The position numbers and the translations under genes were made by a program. Shown here piece after piece: positions 12,701 through 25,560 of a stretch of DNA of 64,000 nt (positions are counted from its first letter, which is position 1; each line of letters begins with the position of its first letter). Below the pieces are notes generated by a model. It did no database searches, was not told where the DNA came from, and worked only from the letters and a program-made list of their open reading frames with translations. The stretch is from Blasia pusilla (lineage: Eukaryota > Marchantiophyta > Marchantiopsida > Blasiales), in contig CM114275.1 of assembly GCA_050084515.1 (NCBI GenBank), forward strand, positions 3,348,001-3,412,000, in the 5' to 3' direction.

Positions 12701-13219
12701 GAACTGTATAGATAATCTTGGACCGTCTAGATAGATAGATACTCTTAACCGTCCAAGATCAAAGGATCTGAGACAATCCTGCATCTTAGAAATTTTTAGT
12801 GGATCTTCAATTGATCATCTAGATTATCCAAAGGACATAACATATCTTTCTAAGAGAACCTTTAAACAAGATATCACAATAGCACAATGAAGGTCTCGAG
12901 AGAATTGGATTACCTATAAACATGATCGATTCAAATTCAGAATGTTTGTTTCTCTTTTTGAATTTCCAAAAACATGGATTCTAAGTAGGTTTGCTGTTGG
13001 TATTTTGTATCAAATACCCAACTAGACGTAAGAAGGTTTTACATATATCTTCTAACAATATACGTAGCAAGAATCCAATATACATGTTCACAAATATACT
13101 CAAAGTCTTAAGTAGGCATTGTTTAGGCCTAATTTTTTTTCTACTTAAGTAATATAGCACTAGACAATGCATGAATGGTTTAAATCTTGATTTGGAATTT
13201 TTATTAAGATAAAAACTTA
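9721..13219. other. AT-rich intergenic DNA
   Basis: No coding region, RNA gene or repeat family could be supported here. Open frames are short and show no recognisable motif. Confidence 0.6.
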
Positions 13220-13500
13220 GGTGTAGAGTCCGCCCTAGCCTACAGCGAGCCTGCGCATGCGTTAGCACAAACTTTCCGCGGTCTAGTGCATGCCAAGCGC
13301 GGGCTCGGAGCCCGCAACCCACACACCCATTTGGTCCTTGCCCGACATCCTTAATCCAAGCCCACATCTATTCCTACATCCAAAGCCCGCGCAGGCGACT
13401 TGGGTACCAAAAAACCGTGGATGGGGGATCCATTTGGCATGTCTGTGGACAAGCTCAAACATGCTTGAACATGTCTGTCCCATAAATAGACTAGTATGTT
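13220..13500. repeat. GCCCG-rich dispersed repeat
   Basis: A GC-rich block with many GCGGGCTCG and GCCCGC motifs followed by AACATGTCTGTCCCATAAATAG, standing out from AT-rich flanks. Similar blocks occur at about 23,940, 53,560, 60,310 and 63,598. The class is unknown; a non-autonomous DNA transposon is possible. Confidence 0.5.
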
Positions 13501-14429
13501 TTCATGCAACATTGTTTCTTTCCATTTTAATTCTACATATGAATTCTACTTTCCTCTGGAAAATGTCCTACGAACTCTAGGTGTCTCGACATATATTGTC
13601 GTAGAGTTTCATGAATTTTAGATCATTTTTAGGGAAGAAGGTGGGAGGGGTGAGGGTAGTTGATACCTAACCTGCTGATATCGTATTGATGCAGGCACGA
13701 ATGTACCACGTACGGGGGATCACTCTCATGCCTTATCACACACACGTTATCTAGTTAAGAGGAGATGAAAATTGGATCGATGTCATGTTGTTCATAAGAA
13801 ATGGCTATGGTGTGTGCAATCTCCTCGCTCTCTTCTCTCGTTCTATCCGCTTCTCTCTTCTTCTCTTGCTTCGTCTTCGTACAATATGGGAGTGTGCCTG
13901 CCAAATATTATATGGCGCAGAGTTCCACCTTTTTCTCTACTTGTTTCCTTTGCCTATGGAATAGAGAGATGAGAATTTTGAGGCATTCCTTCCTCAACCT
14001 TCTGTAGGAAATATTCAGAAGTAGCTCTGGGAAGTTCAATGATGGGGCGAAAAATAATTTGTTAACTCTTTGACGGATTGGATGAAAATTTTATGTAGAC
14101 TATATAAATTTTGAATGAAAGTGATTCTCCTTCACAATTGGAGTCTCTCGGATCCGCTCATGTCATGTCCAATGTGATTGGCATTGTGTTTTTGTCTTAG
14201 AGTAAGTAAGTGACGGTAATGTCGATCTGTCTCCGTCCGCGATCGAGGGGTTGCCCTATTTCGTGCGTGCAAGTGGCAAATGAGCTTTTGCTCATATGGA
14301 GATGGAAATTGGACTGCATTGGATTGCGATTCGGGATATTGGGGTTGGGATTTGGTCCTTTGTTGCAGGTTGAAAGCTTTACTTTGACGAATCAATGACG
14401 ATGGGTGGACTTCTCCTTATATTAAGACA

Positions 14430-14790
14430 GATAGACTAAAGTGGATTGTAATTGTCGAAGATCTAGCAGTAGTTGGAGTTTAATTCCACTATTTGCAATC
14501 TAAAAGCTTTTCCGTAGTGGTGGACAACCATCCCTCGGCTTATGAGGCTATAGTAGATTGCAATTTTGGATTGTCGCACAATTGTTGGAGTTTCCAGTTC
14601 AAAAGCCTTATTGTAACGGCAGACACATATCCCTTGTCTGATTAGACTGTAGCAAATTGCAAATGGGGAAGATTTGGATGGAGTCAGAGTCCAATTTACT
14701 CACCGTGTGCATCTGATAGCTCCACTATGATGAAGGATAGACATCCTTTGTCTGATTGGGCAATAGCAGATTTCAATTTTCTGAGAACCA
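14430..14790. repeat. Degenerate tandem repeat, period about 100-114 bases
   Basis: Similar phrases recur at about 14,432, 14,546, 14,646 and 14,757: a CTGATTAGACTGTAGCA-like segment followed by AATTGCAATTT and preceded by ACATCC or ACCATCC. The copies are strongly diverged. No continuous protein repeat is visible. Confidence 0.4.
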
Positions 14791-16261
14791 AGAAGCGTTG
14801 GCACAAGTATGGAGAGTTAGTAAGCTCAAAATGATTCGAAAGCCTTCCTACCCTTGGCAATAGGTGCCCCACATCCCGTGCAATTCTAGCGACTCGACAT
14901 TGATTCCCCTGGATTGAGCTTCGTCCATAGAAGAAATTTGGCTTCCAAGGTGCCCTTTGGTGAGTCAATTGCTACCTTCTCGGCCGCCTCCTTGGCCAAA
15001 ATTGAGTGAAAAAATTCCTGAGGTTCGGAAAGTGGACAAACCCAAAAGTCATGGGCAACGAGAGTAGTAAAAGACTCAAGAAATTACTTGCTCAATTTGT
15101 AGTTGTAATTGAGATTTCTAGCCCACCCTCCTCGGCTAGTAGTTGCTTCAGTTGGGGATACGATTTCCGCTGCAATTCCTCCTCCACCATAAGAATAGAA
15201 GACAATGCTTTTCCTCCTCTCCCTTCTCTAGACTGCAACACTTATCAGTTCTAAAGATGGATCGAAGGCTACGAGAAGGCTACGAGGTGTTTGCCTCCCT
15301 CTGGAAGATTGGATTTAGCACATACAGGTATCCCAAGAAAATTAAATCAAATCACTCGACCAATCAAACCAAGGCAGAGGTTTGAAAATAAGCCATTGCA
15401 ACTCCGCAATAGAGTCCCACCCCCGCACAAGTCCGGAATAGAGTCCCATAGGGTAAATTAACAGGATTTAAAAAAGGTTGGGTTTCACTTCTTAAAGAGA
15501 GTACAATTTTAATTCCTTTCCCCAATTAGTAACCCCCTCATGCTCTGTTAATAGTATAGATATCCCACATGACCTATACTATAATACAAGGAGTTATGGG
15601 AGAGCTACTCCATTTTTAGTATTTTAAGTCCCAAATAAGTGAAGCTTGTTTTAAAAGGAAAGTCCCTTTGAAAATAGTTTTTCACCTAAAAATAATATTT
15701 TCACTTGTTAAAATTATTTTGGATTTGTACTCGTCGGACATTTAAAAAAAAATTGGACCTCCTCTAACATCCATACATATTTCTATTTACATTTAATTTC
15801 AATTTTGGCCAACAATTATGTAGTAAGAGTTTCCGGCCAATGTTTGGGGTTAAAGATCATTTAGAGATGCTAGTATCTTATTTAATAGTGTTATAAAATG
15901 GTACATACTTATGCCTCTCCAACACCGTTCGACCGTTTGCCATGTGGTGAATCGGATTGAGTTGAATCGTCATCCCCATTCACTCCGATTGTCCACTCCA
16001 TCTGACCCTTAAGTTCCCAGCCACTAAAATGAAGAGCTTATAAATGGACCGAATCTACACTTTTGTGGAATAGTTGATTGAAGATAGACTCACTCACTAG
16101 CAACGCAACACATCACGACATCTCCATACGTGGAACCACCCAATTGCTAACCCACTATCAAGTCCATAGCCACTCCTTCATCTTGAAAGAAAACCAATCA
16201 TTCATGCACACCAGGAAACCCGCTCACCCCTTTTTCTTTCTAGAAAAAGACCCACTAGAGA

Positions 16262-16301
16262 ACGTGGCTGGGTTTGGTATGGTTCCCAAACCCAGCCACG
16301 T
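16262..16301. repeat. Short perfect inverted repeat
   Basis: Arms 16,262-16,277 (ACGTGGCTGGGTTTGG) and 16,286-16,301 are exact reverse complements with an 8-base loop. No TA or other target duplication is obvious. Confidence 0.6.
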
Positions 16302-19300
16302 CCTCGGGCTTCTCGACATACACTATCTTATGAGTGAATGACTGAATAAATGCAGAAGACCATAAGGTTTAGGGTTTGGAGTTTGGAGCTCTCAGAAGTC
16401 ATAAGGTTGGATTTGAACATCAGGGTTTTTTCGCAGCATAATTATTCGTAGGAACATATCCACACGCCCAACACACACATGAGAAGGAGCGAGAGCTCCA
16501 AATCCTCGAATATTGCTCTCCAGCAGGCGAAGAAACCGAACAGCTGCAGCGAATGGTGGATAATTGGCAAACCTGAATAGAAGGTGGCGATGAAGGCAAC
16601 CTGTAGACATTTGTAGATGCTGATAAAGAACCAATTTAAGTGTGAGACAATTTAGAGCGTGCAAACGCGAATGAGACAGTTTGGTAGAGTCGTGGTGTTC
16701 CGATCTACGCAGAGATATGTGGGAGCCTCAATACTGTCAGCGGATGTTGAAAACGATTGAGAAATAGGCCCCTCCCAAGATCTGAGTTCATGTTACCGTA
16801 GACAGGCAGAAATAGCACCTGGACAACGTCTTCAGAGCACAATCATACAAGATAATGAGATACGATGCCTCGTGAATCAGATCTGCTTTCTGGAGATCGT
16901 CGTTGTAACCTATCTCTTTCTAGTTGCGTGCGGTCTCATGTTATCCTGTAAATTTGCGGAGGATTCACTCTTCAGTAAAAGCCGAGATCCAGTGCCGGAC
17001 ATAGTGCAGGACAACTACGGATTCTTGGACAAGACGAAGAGTGAGGAGATCAGCGGAGAAAGTGTGCATTGACTGTACCCACCTGGAATCACCTGCGTGA
17101 ACGTAGCTTGAAGTTTGACCCGCGCAATGCCCGTAAGTATGTCTTCTGCGCGATACAGAAAGCCATTTCTCACTCGCCGGACTAGTTTTAACTCGGCAAC
17201 TTGAACGTGTATCAGCAGAAACGTTCTCCACTCGTAAAATGTGAGAAGATCAGGTCTCTACAATTCTTGGAACGGGTCCCAGCTAAGGCAGTTTTCGACC
17301 GTTCCTCCACAATGATTGAAGGTCAGTGGATTCGTAACGGTGTGCTGATGCAACGTTCGCCGCTCTGAATCTCGAGAGACATTTTGAGTAAAATATTTTA
17401 ACTATTGATCACTCACCCAAGACCAGCACGTCACTGGAAGACCGACTCTTCTACCCTGACGAACTTGGTTGATAATCGGTGCCTCAAAAGCTGCTGTATC
17501 AGTCAAAGCATTCTAGATCCTTCTAGATAAGAAATTGTAGAGTTCCAGCAGTTGGAAAATCGGTCTATCCTCTGGACGTGGAAAGGCGATCTGCACGCTT
17601 GCCGATACAAATCTCCAAGCCGTGAATATTACCTTGCCTACTGGAGTTCGCACTACCCCAAGCGCTTCATTGCCTCTGTTCGGCGCATAGCCTAGAATAG
17701 TTTCTCTGCAGCTTGCGCGCGTGGACGGTCTCATTCTTCAAACACCGAAAGTACCGACTTTACCCGAAGCATTTCTTGTTTGAAACATGTAATCGAGCTA
17801 ACCGTCAAGGATCGATCCGCACTGCTGCCAAATGTTATTCATACTGCGATGTTGGGAAAATTCCTACCACACCTCCAGAAATGGATTTTTAAAGTTACGC
17901 CGACAGAGAAGTATGAACAACGAACTATATTTTATTTCTCAATACCGTCCGGAATCCAATGGCACTTCGCAAGTCTGCAAGCCCTCAGACTATGGCCACT
18001 TGGAGGAGATTGATTCCTAAATCTTTCATGACATTCCACCCTGAACGGTAGTAAGACTCTCACGTAAAGCCGTTATCTGTGGGATTTTGTCCTACAGCAG
18101 TCATTTGAAAAAAAAAGGTTACGCGTCCATCAACTGTGCACAAAAGTGTCGCGCCATTTGGAAATCGAAAAAGCACGATTCAGAAGAAACAGCCTAGGGA
18201 AAGGAAAAGCAATCAGCAGGCGACAGGAAGCCTCGATCTGATCTTCAATGTTCAAGAGTTCTTCAATCGATGCGAAGAATACTGTAAAATTAGCGAGAGG
18301 CCCCGAAGCGTATTCTATCTCCTACCACAAGAAGACGATCACGATATGTTCGCATAGTGTCAAGAGAAGACAGGAACCTAATTTTGATTTGAAATCTAGT
18401 ACTGGTCCGTCTATCGTGCCGCCGTGCTCGGAAATTGAAACTGTACAGTGCAGCAGACACGACATAACCGATAAATGCAGTAAAGGTTGTTATCCTGGCC
18501 CGCCCCCGCTTTTTCTTTCTTTCTTTGGTTCTGTTATCACTCGTGAGTCATCTGTCAGGAAATTCAATGATAAAGAAACAGGCGCTCGCACGTTTGGATT
18601 TTTACTGCGTGCTTCCTTTTCCTTCTCTGCCACCGTGAAAAGCAGAAAGCACAATCGGGAGAACATTGTGTCCTTCATCATGAATCCACTTCTTTCCTCC
18701 AAGATTTTATTCCCTTAAACTCTTTCCAAAGTCCGGCCCTCTCAGGAAACAAGCCTGTCACAACAACTAGCACGGACACAAGGCAAATCCCCATGTCTCT
18801 AGCCTCGATTTCCAAGCCTGCGACCATGTTGGTTGCAACTGTTTCTGACTCACAGGAATCATAGGGGAAAGAAAGAAAACAACGTTTATCTTCCTCGTAC
18901 ATACTCTCACCGAGGGACGCCGGAGTTCCGTGTCTGCGGAAGAGACGAAGCACACAACAACAAAATGAACAACACTTAAAATCCGGTTGATTCAAACAAC
19001 AATCACGACCTAACTGCGACTCCCACCACATTACATTAAATTTAAAATACGCATCTGCCATCCGCAAAAGCCTGGGGAGATGAAGCTACGCTGCACCTTC
19101 AACCCCACTCCTTCCTAGGACCCCAAGAACGAAACTGCCAACACGCTCCTCCGCCACGATCTTGAAGATTTGGTCAGCGGCCACCGTTCCTATCATGATC
19201 ATGGCAATCGTAGTGCTAATAATCTAGAGGAGACTACGGGGATCCGCATAAAAGTCTCTTTCTTATCCAAATCACCGGAACGGAAAATTTTCATGGTTGA

Positions 19301-19847
19301 TGAGAAAGGGTGATGGAAGTTTGGATCAAAAGAAATGGATCTTGACTTTTCGTTTACTCGTAACATTTGAGGGTTCGTGGGGTTTAAGTTTTCAATTTTC
19401 AAACTCTTATGGTGTTGACACTTGGCCCCGTCAGCCAATAGAATTGTTCCCTCTCTCTGACTCCTGAAAACATGTGGTTACCATTCCCTCCCTCCCCTAG
19501 AGAATTATAACCTCTTCTCTCTATAGTTACTATTTATTTTCGACAATGCATCCGAATGGCTTTATAATGTGCACAAGCATTGGCATTAATGCATCGTGCC
19601 GAGGTGGTGGGGGTCGTTTGCCTCGACGTCCGTTCGCATCTTACCAACCACTAGTATTCTAGTCAAATTTGTTCCATGTTATCGATCGTGTAGCTCGTTG
19701 AATTGATATTTACGTTGGCTAGTTATATTTCTTTTGGCATTCCATTATAAATTTTTGACTCCTCTTACGAGACATTCTTACTTTTATTTGTTTTTTAATA
19801 AAATGAATATTTATTAGAAACCAACCCATACATTTTTTTTAATGCAA

Positions 19848-19874
19848 ATATATATATATATATATATATATATA
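19848..19874. repeat. (AT)n microsatellite
   Basis: Thirteen uninterrupted AT dinucleotides. Confidence 0.95.
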
Positions 19875-20475
19875 AGAGAAATTAGCATAAATGCCCGATC
19901 ATGAAAGTCAATCTGCGTTGCCTAAACATTGGTACTTAAAACTTGCAATTTTGAGCCGTGATTGCATGTGTCGAATCGGTCAACCGACTCGTTTGTAAGG
20001 GATATGCGGTTGTTGGAGACTGGACTGTGGGGACGACTGCAGTAGGTAGACCGGAGGTTCACCGGCACACGGACCATCTTTCCAGCGCGTGACTGTCTTT
20101 CCGAATCGCTTTTCATGCCATTGCCTGCGCCTTACTGTGTGTCCATGGTTTGGATCTCTTGCATGCTCTTGGAATGCGGTCATAGGTCCCATTTTCTACG
20201 CACGCATGCATGCATACATATATGGTTGCTTTGGCCGAACTTTTTGGATGTCTTCGCGCATGCCCGTGCGTCCGAAAAATATTTTCAGAGAATTGTAATA
20301 TATTTAAAAGTTATTTGGAAATTAAAAAAGATACGTTTTTTTCTTATTTTATGAGTTGAGTTTATCCTTTGTTTTATTTTCTTTTTTCGTGAGGAGAACT
20401 CTTTGATTTATTAAAATATAGTCTGATCTGATCCATCCATCCATCACAAAATTTTCAAAGTGTTCTCCTTGTAAA

Positions 20476-20640
20476 CTAGTAAGATGCACCGGCGAAACAC
20501 TAAAAATTAAAAAAAATTTGGAGAGCTTTTGTTAGTGTATAGCCCGTGAAATGATATTCCACACAAATTCAATTTTTTTTTCTTGTTGCCCGTAACATAC
20601 GAAATAACTTCTTTAACCTCGGCTCATATGCTCCCAATCA
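20476..20640 (-). mobile_element. Helitron-like 3' end (minus strand)
   Basis: On the minus strand a GC-containing stem-loop region runs into GGTGCATCTTACTAGT, the CTAG type of terminus. Next to it is TTACGGGCAACAAGAAAAAA, also present in the tandem units at 54.9-55.4 kb. The 5' limit was not found. Confidence 0.35.
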
Positions 20641-23234
20641 AGGCCAAGCTTTTCAATTTTTGTTTAATTTTGCCTATACTAAACCATACGCCCCGACTCA
20701 AATGCTCCTAATAAAGCCCACATGTGAAGCCTTTCGATTTTTAAATTTTTTCTTATACTAACCCAAAACTTGAATAGTAAATAGGTTTTACTTATATCAA
20801 ATTTTTTCTTCGAATAAATTTTAATTTAAAAAATATAATCTTCATTAAAATATTTTGAGTCTTTTTCATGATGAATTTATTATTTCAATATTTAGGAAAG
20901 AAACCTACAATTTAATTTCAAGTTAATTTTGGAAGGGAAATTACATATTAATTTTAATAAAAAAAAAAAGTAGAATAATGTAAAATTTATTATTCTTCAA
21001 AAATTTGAAAATTATTTTAATTTAATTTTAAAATTTTCAAGCTTAAATTGTGAGTGATTTCTAAAGAATATTTTGATACAAACTTTGGATGAAAATGAGT
21101 GGGTTTTTTAAACTCATAAGAGATGGGGTTGGAAAAATAAAGATAACCCATTTCTTTCTAAATTAAGAAGGGAAAAGATAATCTAAAAAAAATCAAAATT
21201 AGAATCTTATGATTATTCATAGATTTAAGCGAAAAAATATTTATTATTTATTTTTCGACTATTACCTGCTAATTCTCATGCTCGTGACCACCGAGCTTTC
21301 TAAATATATGCACTGGAATAATTCCTTTGCCGAAAGGAACATTTTTTATTAACATTCCACTCCCCAAATTGGATGTCATTTTAGAGTTCATTCTAGCCAC
21401 ATATACCTAGGATGGAGATCCCAAAATCCAATTTCTAGACCATGAAAAGAATGAAGAACTTTACACCAAAAATCAAGAGGGTGTCACACCACGATTTTGT
21501 TAAAAAGATCACAAATTTAAGTTATTAAAAGTAAAGGGGCACTTAACTTACCCTAACATGAATTCTTCTTAAAATAAAGAGGAAAGCCAGGCTAAATTTT
21601 TTCATTTTGGTACATTTAAAATTGAAAATTAGGTGTTCTATTCCTAGTATGTACTACTTGCCCATGGAAATAATTTTTAGTGTATTTAAAAAAAAATTAT
21701 ACATATTTTAAAAATGATTAAACCTTAAAAGAATAATAAATTTTCACTTTTCTAAATAATTTTATTCTCCCATATAAATATAAATAATATCTCTCTCCCC
21801 TAAATAATTGTACTCTTTTCAGAATTTTTTTAATAAGAATTATTTTTCTCTTTTCATTCCTGTTAATTTTTTTTAAAAATAAATTATTTTTTTAATAAAA
21901 AATTACTTTTTCATTCAGAGTAAAATTTCTTTTCTCAAATAAAAAAAGTGAATCAAAGAAAAAAAATTCAAACTTACTTATATATGTGCGATTCACTTTG
22001 GATATCTAAGATCCTTGAAGAAAGCGTTCAACAAAGCGCGAGACCTCAGGTTTCTGAAGTCCACCGGTTTGCGCGGACGCTCCGGAGTTGTGCGAGGACG
22101 CGAGAATGCGCAGCTATCCACGGCGTTTGTGGAGCACATGCATGAGAGCTCTAGGTTGGAAAAAAGAAAGATGCACTTCGATAAAAACGAGTGATGGAAA
22201 ACCCATCGGAAGTACAAAAGAGGGGGACTCAAAGAGTCAAAACCTGAAGGCCACAACACGACCAGAAAAGGAAGAAGGGGGCATTCCCCCCCCTAACGAC
22301 GAACACACAAGATGGTGGAAGACAATGGATGCGCAGTTTTCATGGAGCCGATCGCCGGCTTCGCCGCAGAATTGCGCAGGATCGTGCATTTGACAGTCAT
22401 GATGGAATCATGGATATCAGGATAGAACGTCATCTGGATGCTCCAAAAATATATTCTGCTCTTTCGCGTTGCGTGGTGTTGTGAACTCGCGATCCAGATC
22501 TCGTTCTACGTGCACCGGTAGCCTCAGCCAGGTAACTTGATTTAAAGTTTGTATGTTTCCGTAAGCTGACGACATATGAGGTGCTAATTTTGTATGCAAG
22601 ATTGCTAAAAAATTACCGGCGAATCTGGATCGACCACATGTCCTCTCTGTCTAGAGATCGTTTGTTTGTCGACTTGCTCATTCCAAAGCTAGTGACATGT
22701 ACTTTCGATAGTCATGAAGCGCTAATTTCCGCAATCCAGATTCCGTAATCTCGTGCTAGCGTTTTTCGCGTTTACATAACCTGACCGGATCATAGTCCGG
22801 GGAGTTTTTTCACGAGAACCGGTACAGAACCGGTGTTCCGGAGCCCGGACCGGTAAATTTAGATTTCTAACCGGCTTTTCAGATACGTTTACAAAGAAAC
22901 CCCCTCTAAACCTGCCAGTTTTCTTCCGACGAGTTTGGATTAAATCGGAAATTTTCTATTTTAGCCGGCTACGATTACTCGTAACCCCGGATCTCCCCGT
23001 TCATTGGACCGGATACGACCCGGTGAGAAGCCCCTGCGAATCGGATCACGTGTTCTCTTATCTTCACGCGGACCGTATCTCAGAGAATTTGCCACTTCGC
23101 GCAATCTAAAATTATTGCAGCTCCCCGTACAAACCGACAGAACAGTCGTAACAACAAGGAGAATAACAAAAATTCTCTGAAGAATCTAGCAGGCTGTGAT
23201 ATCAGTTGACTTTTGGTGATCAGTTACTCGGGAG
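20641..23234. other. AT-rich intergenic DNA, becoming CpG-rich after 22 kb
   Basis: Bases 20,641-21,990 are very AT-rich with poly-A and poly-T runs. From about 22,000 the composition changes and CpG becomes frequent. No coding region can be supported. Confidence 0.5.
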
Positions 23235-23388
23235 TCAGGAGTCAGGTTCACTCACCGCGATTCCACGAATCCACACGGCTATGAGGGACGGAACCATGCA
23301 GACTTGAACGCGCCTTCGCAAAGCTACACCACAAGACACCACCGTTGACGCTTGCACAGAGAGAGTGCGGCACTGCGGGCTCGTCGCG

Positions 23389-23629
23389 TCCGGAAACAGC
23401 ACGGCCATGGCTTCGACCGCATCGCCGCTTTCGATTTCGATCTCCGGAGATGTTCGTCCCCGACCAAACAAATCAAGTTCGGCGCTCCTTTGCACGGCTG
23501 CCCTGGAAGAGACCACAGCTGACGGTGTAGCCGCCGCCGTCTCCAGAAACAGCACTGCCTCGGCTATGACCGCATTGCCGCTTCGATTTCCTCGAGGGTA
23601 TCCGGAGATGGTCGTCTCTGACGAAACAA
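23389..23629. repeat. Two diverged copies of an 85-base repeat in a CpG-rich patch
   Basis: The first copy (about 23,389-23,471) and the second (about 23,541-23,629) share GAAACAGCAC, GACCGCAT, GCCGCTT, TCCGGAGATG and CGAC/GACGAAACAAA in the same order. Open frames cross them on both strands but none resembles a known protein. Confidence 0.5.
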
Positions 23630-23939
23630 ACGAACGCCACGTTTACTTGTTGGAGCCAAATTCACTTTCGAGTGCCCCGATGAATCCAACGTTATGCACT
23701 TTGCGATTAGTCGCAAAGGGTGAGTAGGCATACACAATCGATTCTATGAGGATTTTGTTGTTGGTGTTATATGAATATTTTATGGGTGTCTATTGTTTGT
23801 GGGAGCAAAGTTTTGAAAATCGAAAACATATCCCTTTGATAGTATAGAGTATCTTTTTGATAGAAACAACCCATTGTTGGCATGACCTTGATGTGGAATT
23901 TTTTTATAAGTTAGGCAAGGTTGTATTGAAACGGAGAAG

Positions 23940-24190
23940 TCCATCCATGGAACGGATATGCCGTCCAGGTATCCGCGGCCCGCCTCCGAGTTGGTCGAGC
24001 CCGTAGCGGACATCCTGGGCTGGTCGAGCCTGCACCGGTTTTCTGGCCCGTGGCTAGGCCGCGAGCCCGCATGTGCGGGCCTTGCGCGGGCCACAAAACT
24101 AGTGCGGGCTCGGCCAACACATGTGTCCGCCACGGACTTGACGGGTTCTCGGGGCGGACCATCGGTATCCGGGCCCGCACGGACTTTGTC
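23940..24190. repeat. GCCCG-rich dispersed repeat
   Basis: The run TTCTGGCCCGTGGCTAGGCC matches the block at 63,655-63,680 almost exactly. The block ends abruptly at AGTAGAATGTGGAGATCG, where the decayed gypsy element begins. Confidence 0.55.
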
Positions 24191-24236
24191 CGTTAGGGAA
24201 GTAGAATGTGGAGATCGAAGTCTTGAGTAAGCGAGA

Positions 24237-25560
24237 GCAATATTTAAGAGGAAGTTGGGTGCTAGAAATCAATTGGAGAGACTTGGTGAGGGTAGCCTAC
24301 CAAGACAATGAAATGGACTAAGGATGGTTTGAGAATATGAAGAAGGGACCAATTGTGTGGTATGCTACACTCAAAGATGATGGTTTGGCATGGAAGCAAA
24401 AAAGGATTTACATTCATGAAGGCCCAAGGTTCTCAAGGTCCATCATGATGCACATTGGGTTGGGCATTCTAGATTCCTAGTTAGGTAGCGCGTGTGGAGA
24501 TTCTCAAGAAATATTCCTATTGGCCATCTCAACAAAAGGATACCATAAAAGGTGTTCAATTATGTTTGGTTTATCGAATGAATCGAAGAAAGTAAGGCAA
24601 AATATAGGAATTTCAGGTTGGGCGAGATGCGAGGACTGGTTGGCGGGGGTACAAGGTGCAAGCATCCAAGTACCAAAAGGAATTTTTATTCTCCATCATT
24701 GCCTTTGAAAGCTCCAAATAGACTTAAGAAAGTTGTAGAATTTAGGAAGCAATCGAGTGAGCCATTGGAGAGGGGATATATTCGAACTAATAAGTCACCT
24801 AAACGAGCGCCACTTAGAAGAAGTATAAAAAGTTAAGACTATTTGTTGACAATGAAGAATGATTACTCTCTAGCAAGGATGGATGATCTCTTTCATAGCC
24901 AAGTGTTAAGTACTTTGGAAGGACTGACTTGAAGTTAGGCTAATATAGGATTCAAATGGCAGAAGATGACGTGGAGAATACTGTGTGCACGACGAGATAT
25001 GTTTCCTTTAAGTTTGTAGTGATGCCCCTTGCTTTTAATAATGAGCCTTTAACATTCACCACATTGATGAATTCTCTCTTTCTTAAGGAGATGGATGAGT
25101 ACGTCATCATCTATATTGAGGATGTATTGATTCAAAGTTGATTATGTTCGACAGTTGTTCAACACTTCGGGCAAACACACTATACGGCGACATGGAGAAG
25201 AGTGAATTTGGCTTGAGCAAGATCAAGTTCTTGAGGCATGTGATAAATACACATGGAATTAGTCCTTACATGGAGAGAGTCAAATCTTGTGTTGAATGGA
25301 AACCTCCTTCCACAACGAGGGGGATGAGAAGGTTCATTGGATCGGTCCAATAATCCAATTCTATCATAACTATATGAGGAACATTTTAGAAATAGCAAAC
25401 CTCTTATGGATTGGACCATAACGTTTGCCACCACCACATGAACTAAAGAAGTGGTTCAAGTGGATGTAGCATTTAATCAAGTCAAGAAGATGTTATCTTA
25501 GGAATCCACGGTAAAGTTAACAGAGTTCAAGAAAGCTTAAGGAGTGACCTGAGACCCACA
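24237..25560 (+). pseudogene. Decayed chromovirus-type gypsy fragment (copy D)
   Basis: From 24,740 the reading resembles the reverse transcriptase of copy E: PLERGYIRTNKSPKRAP, TTRYVSFKFVVMPLAFNNEP, TTLMNSLFLKEMDEYVIIYI followed by EDVL, then SKIKFLRHVINTHGISPYME and PPSTTRGMRRFIG. The segment at about 24,340-24,620 looks like an integrase zinc region (QQKDTIKGVQLCLVYRMNRR), placed before reverse transcriptase. There are many stops. It is non-functional. Confidence 0.7.

Larger units (their letters stand above)
13501..19847. other. Intergenic DNA without recognised genes
   Basis: This stretch holds no frame longer than about 160 codons and none with a familiar motif. It includes a degenerate tandem repeat (14,430-14,790) and a short perfect hairpin (16,262-16,301), listed separately. 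The part from about 16,400 to 19,200 is richer in CpG than its flanks and could contain exons of an unrecognised gene, but I see no support for a specific model. Confidence 0.45.

Noticed and set aside
16860-19070. Possible host gene in a CpG-rich stretch
   Set aside because: No frame longer than about 160 codons, no splice-consistent model and no recognisable domain.
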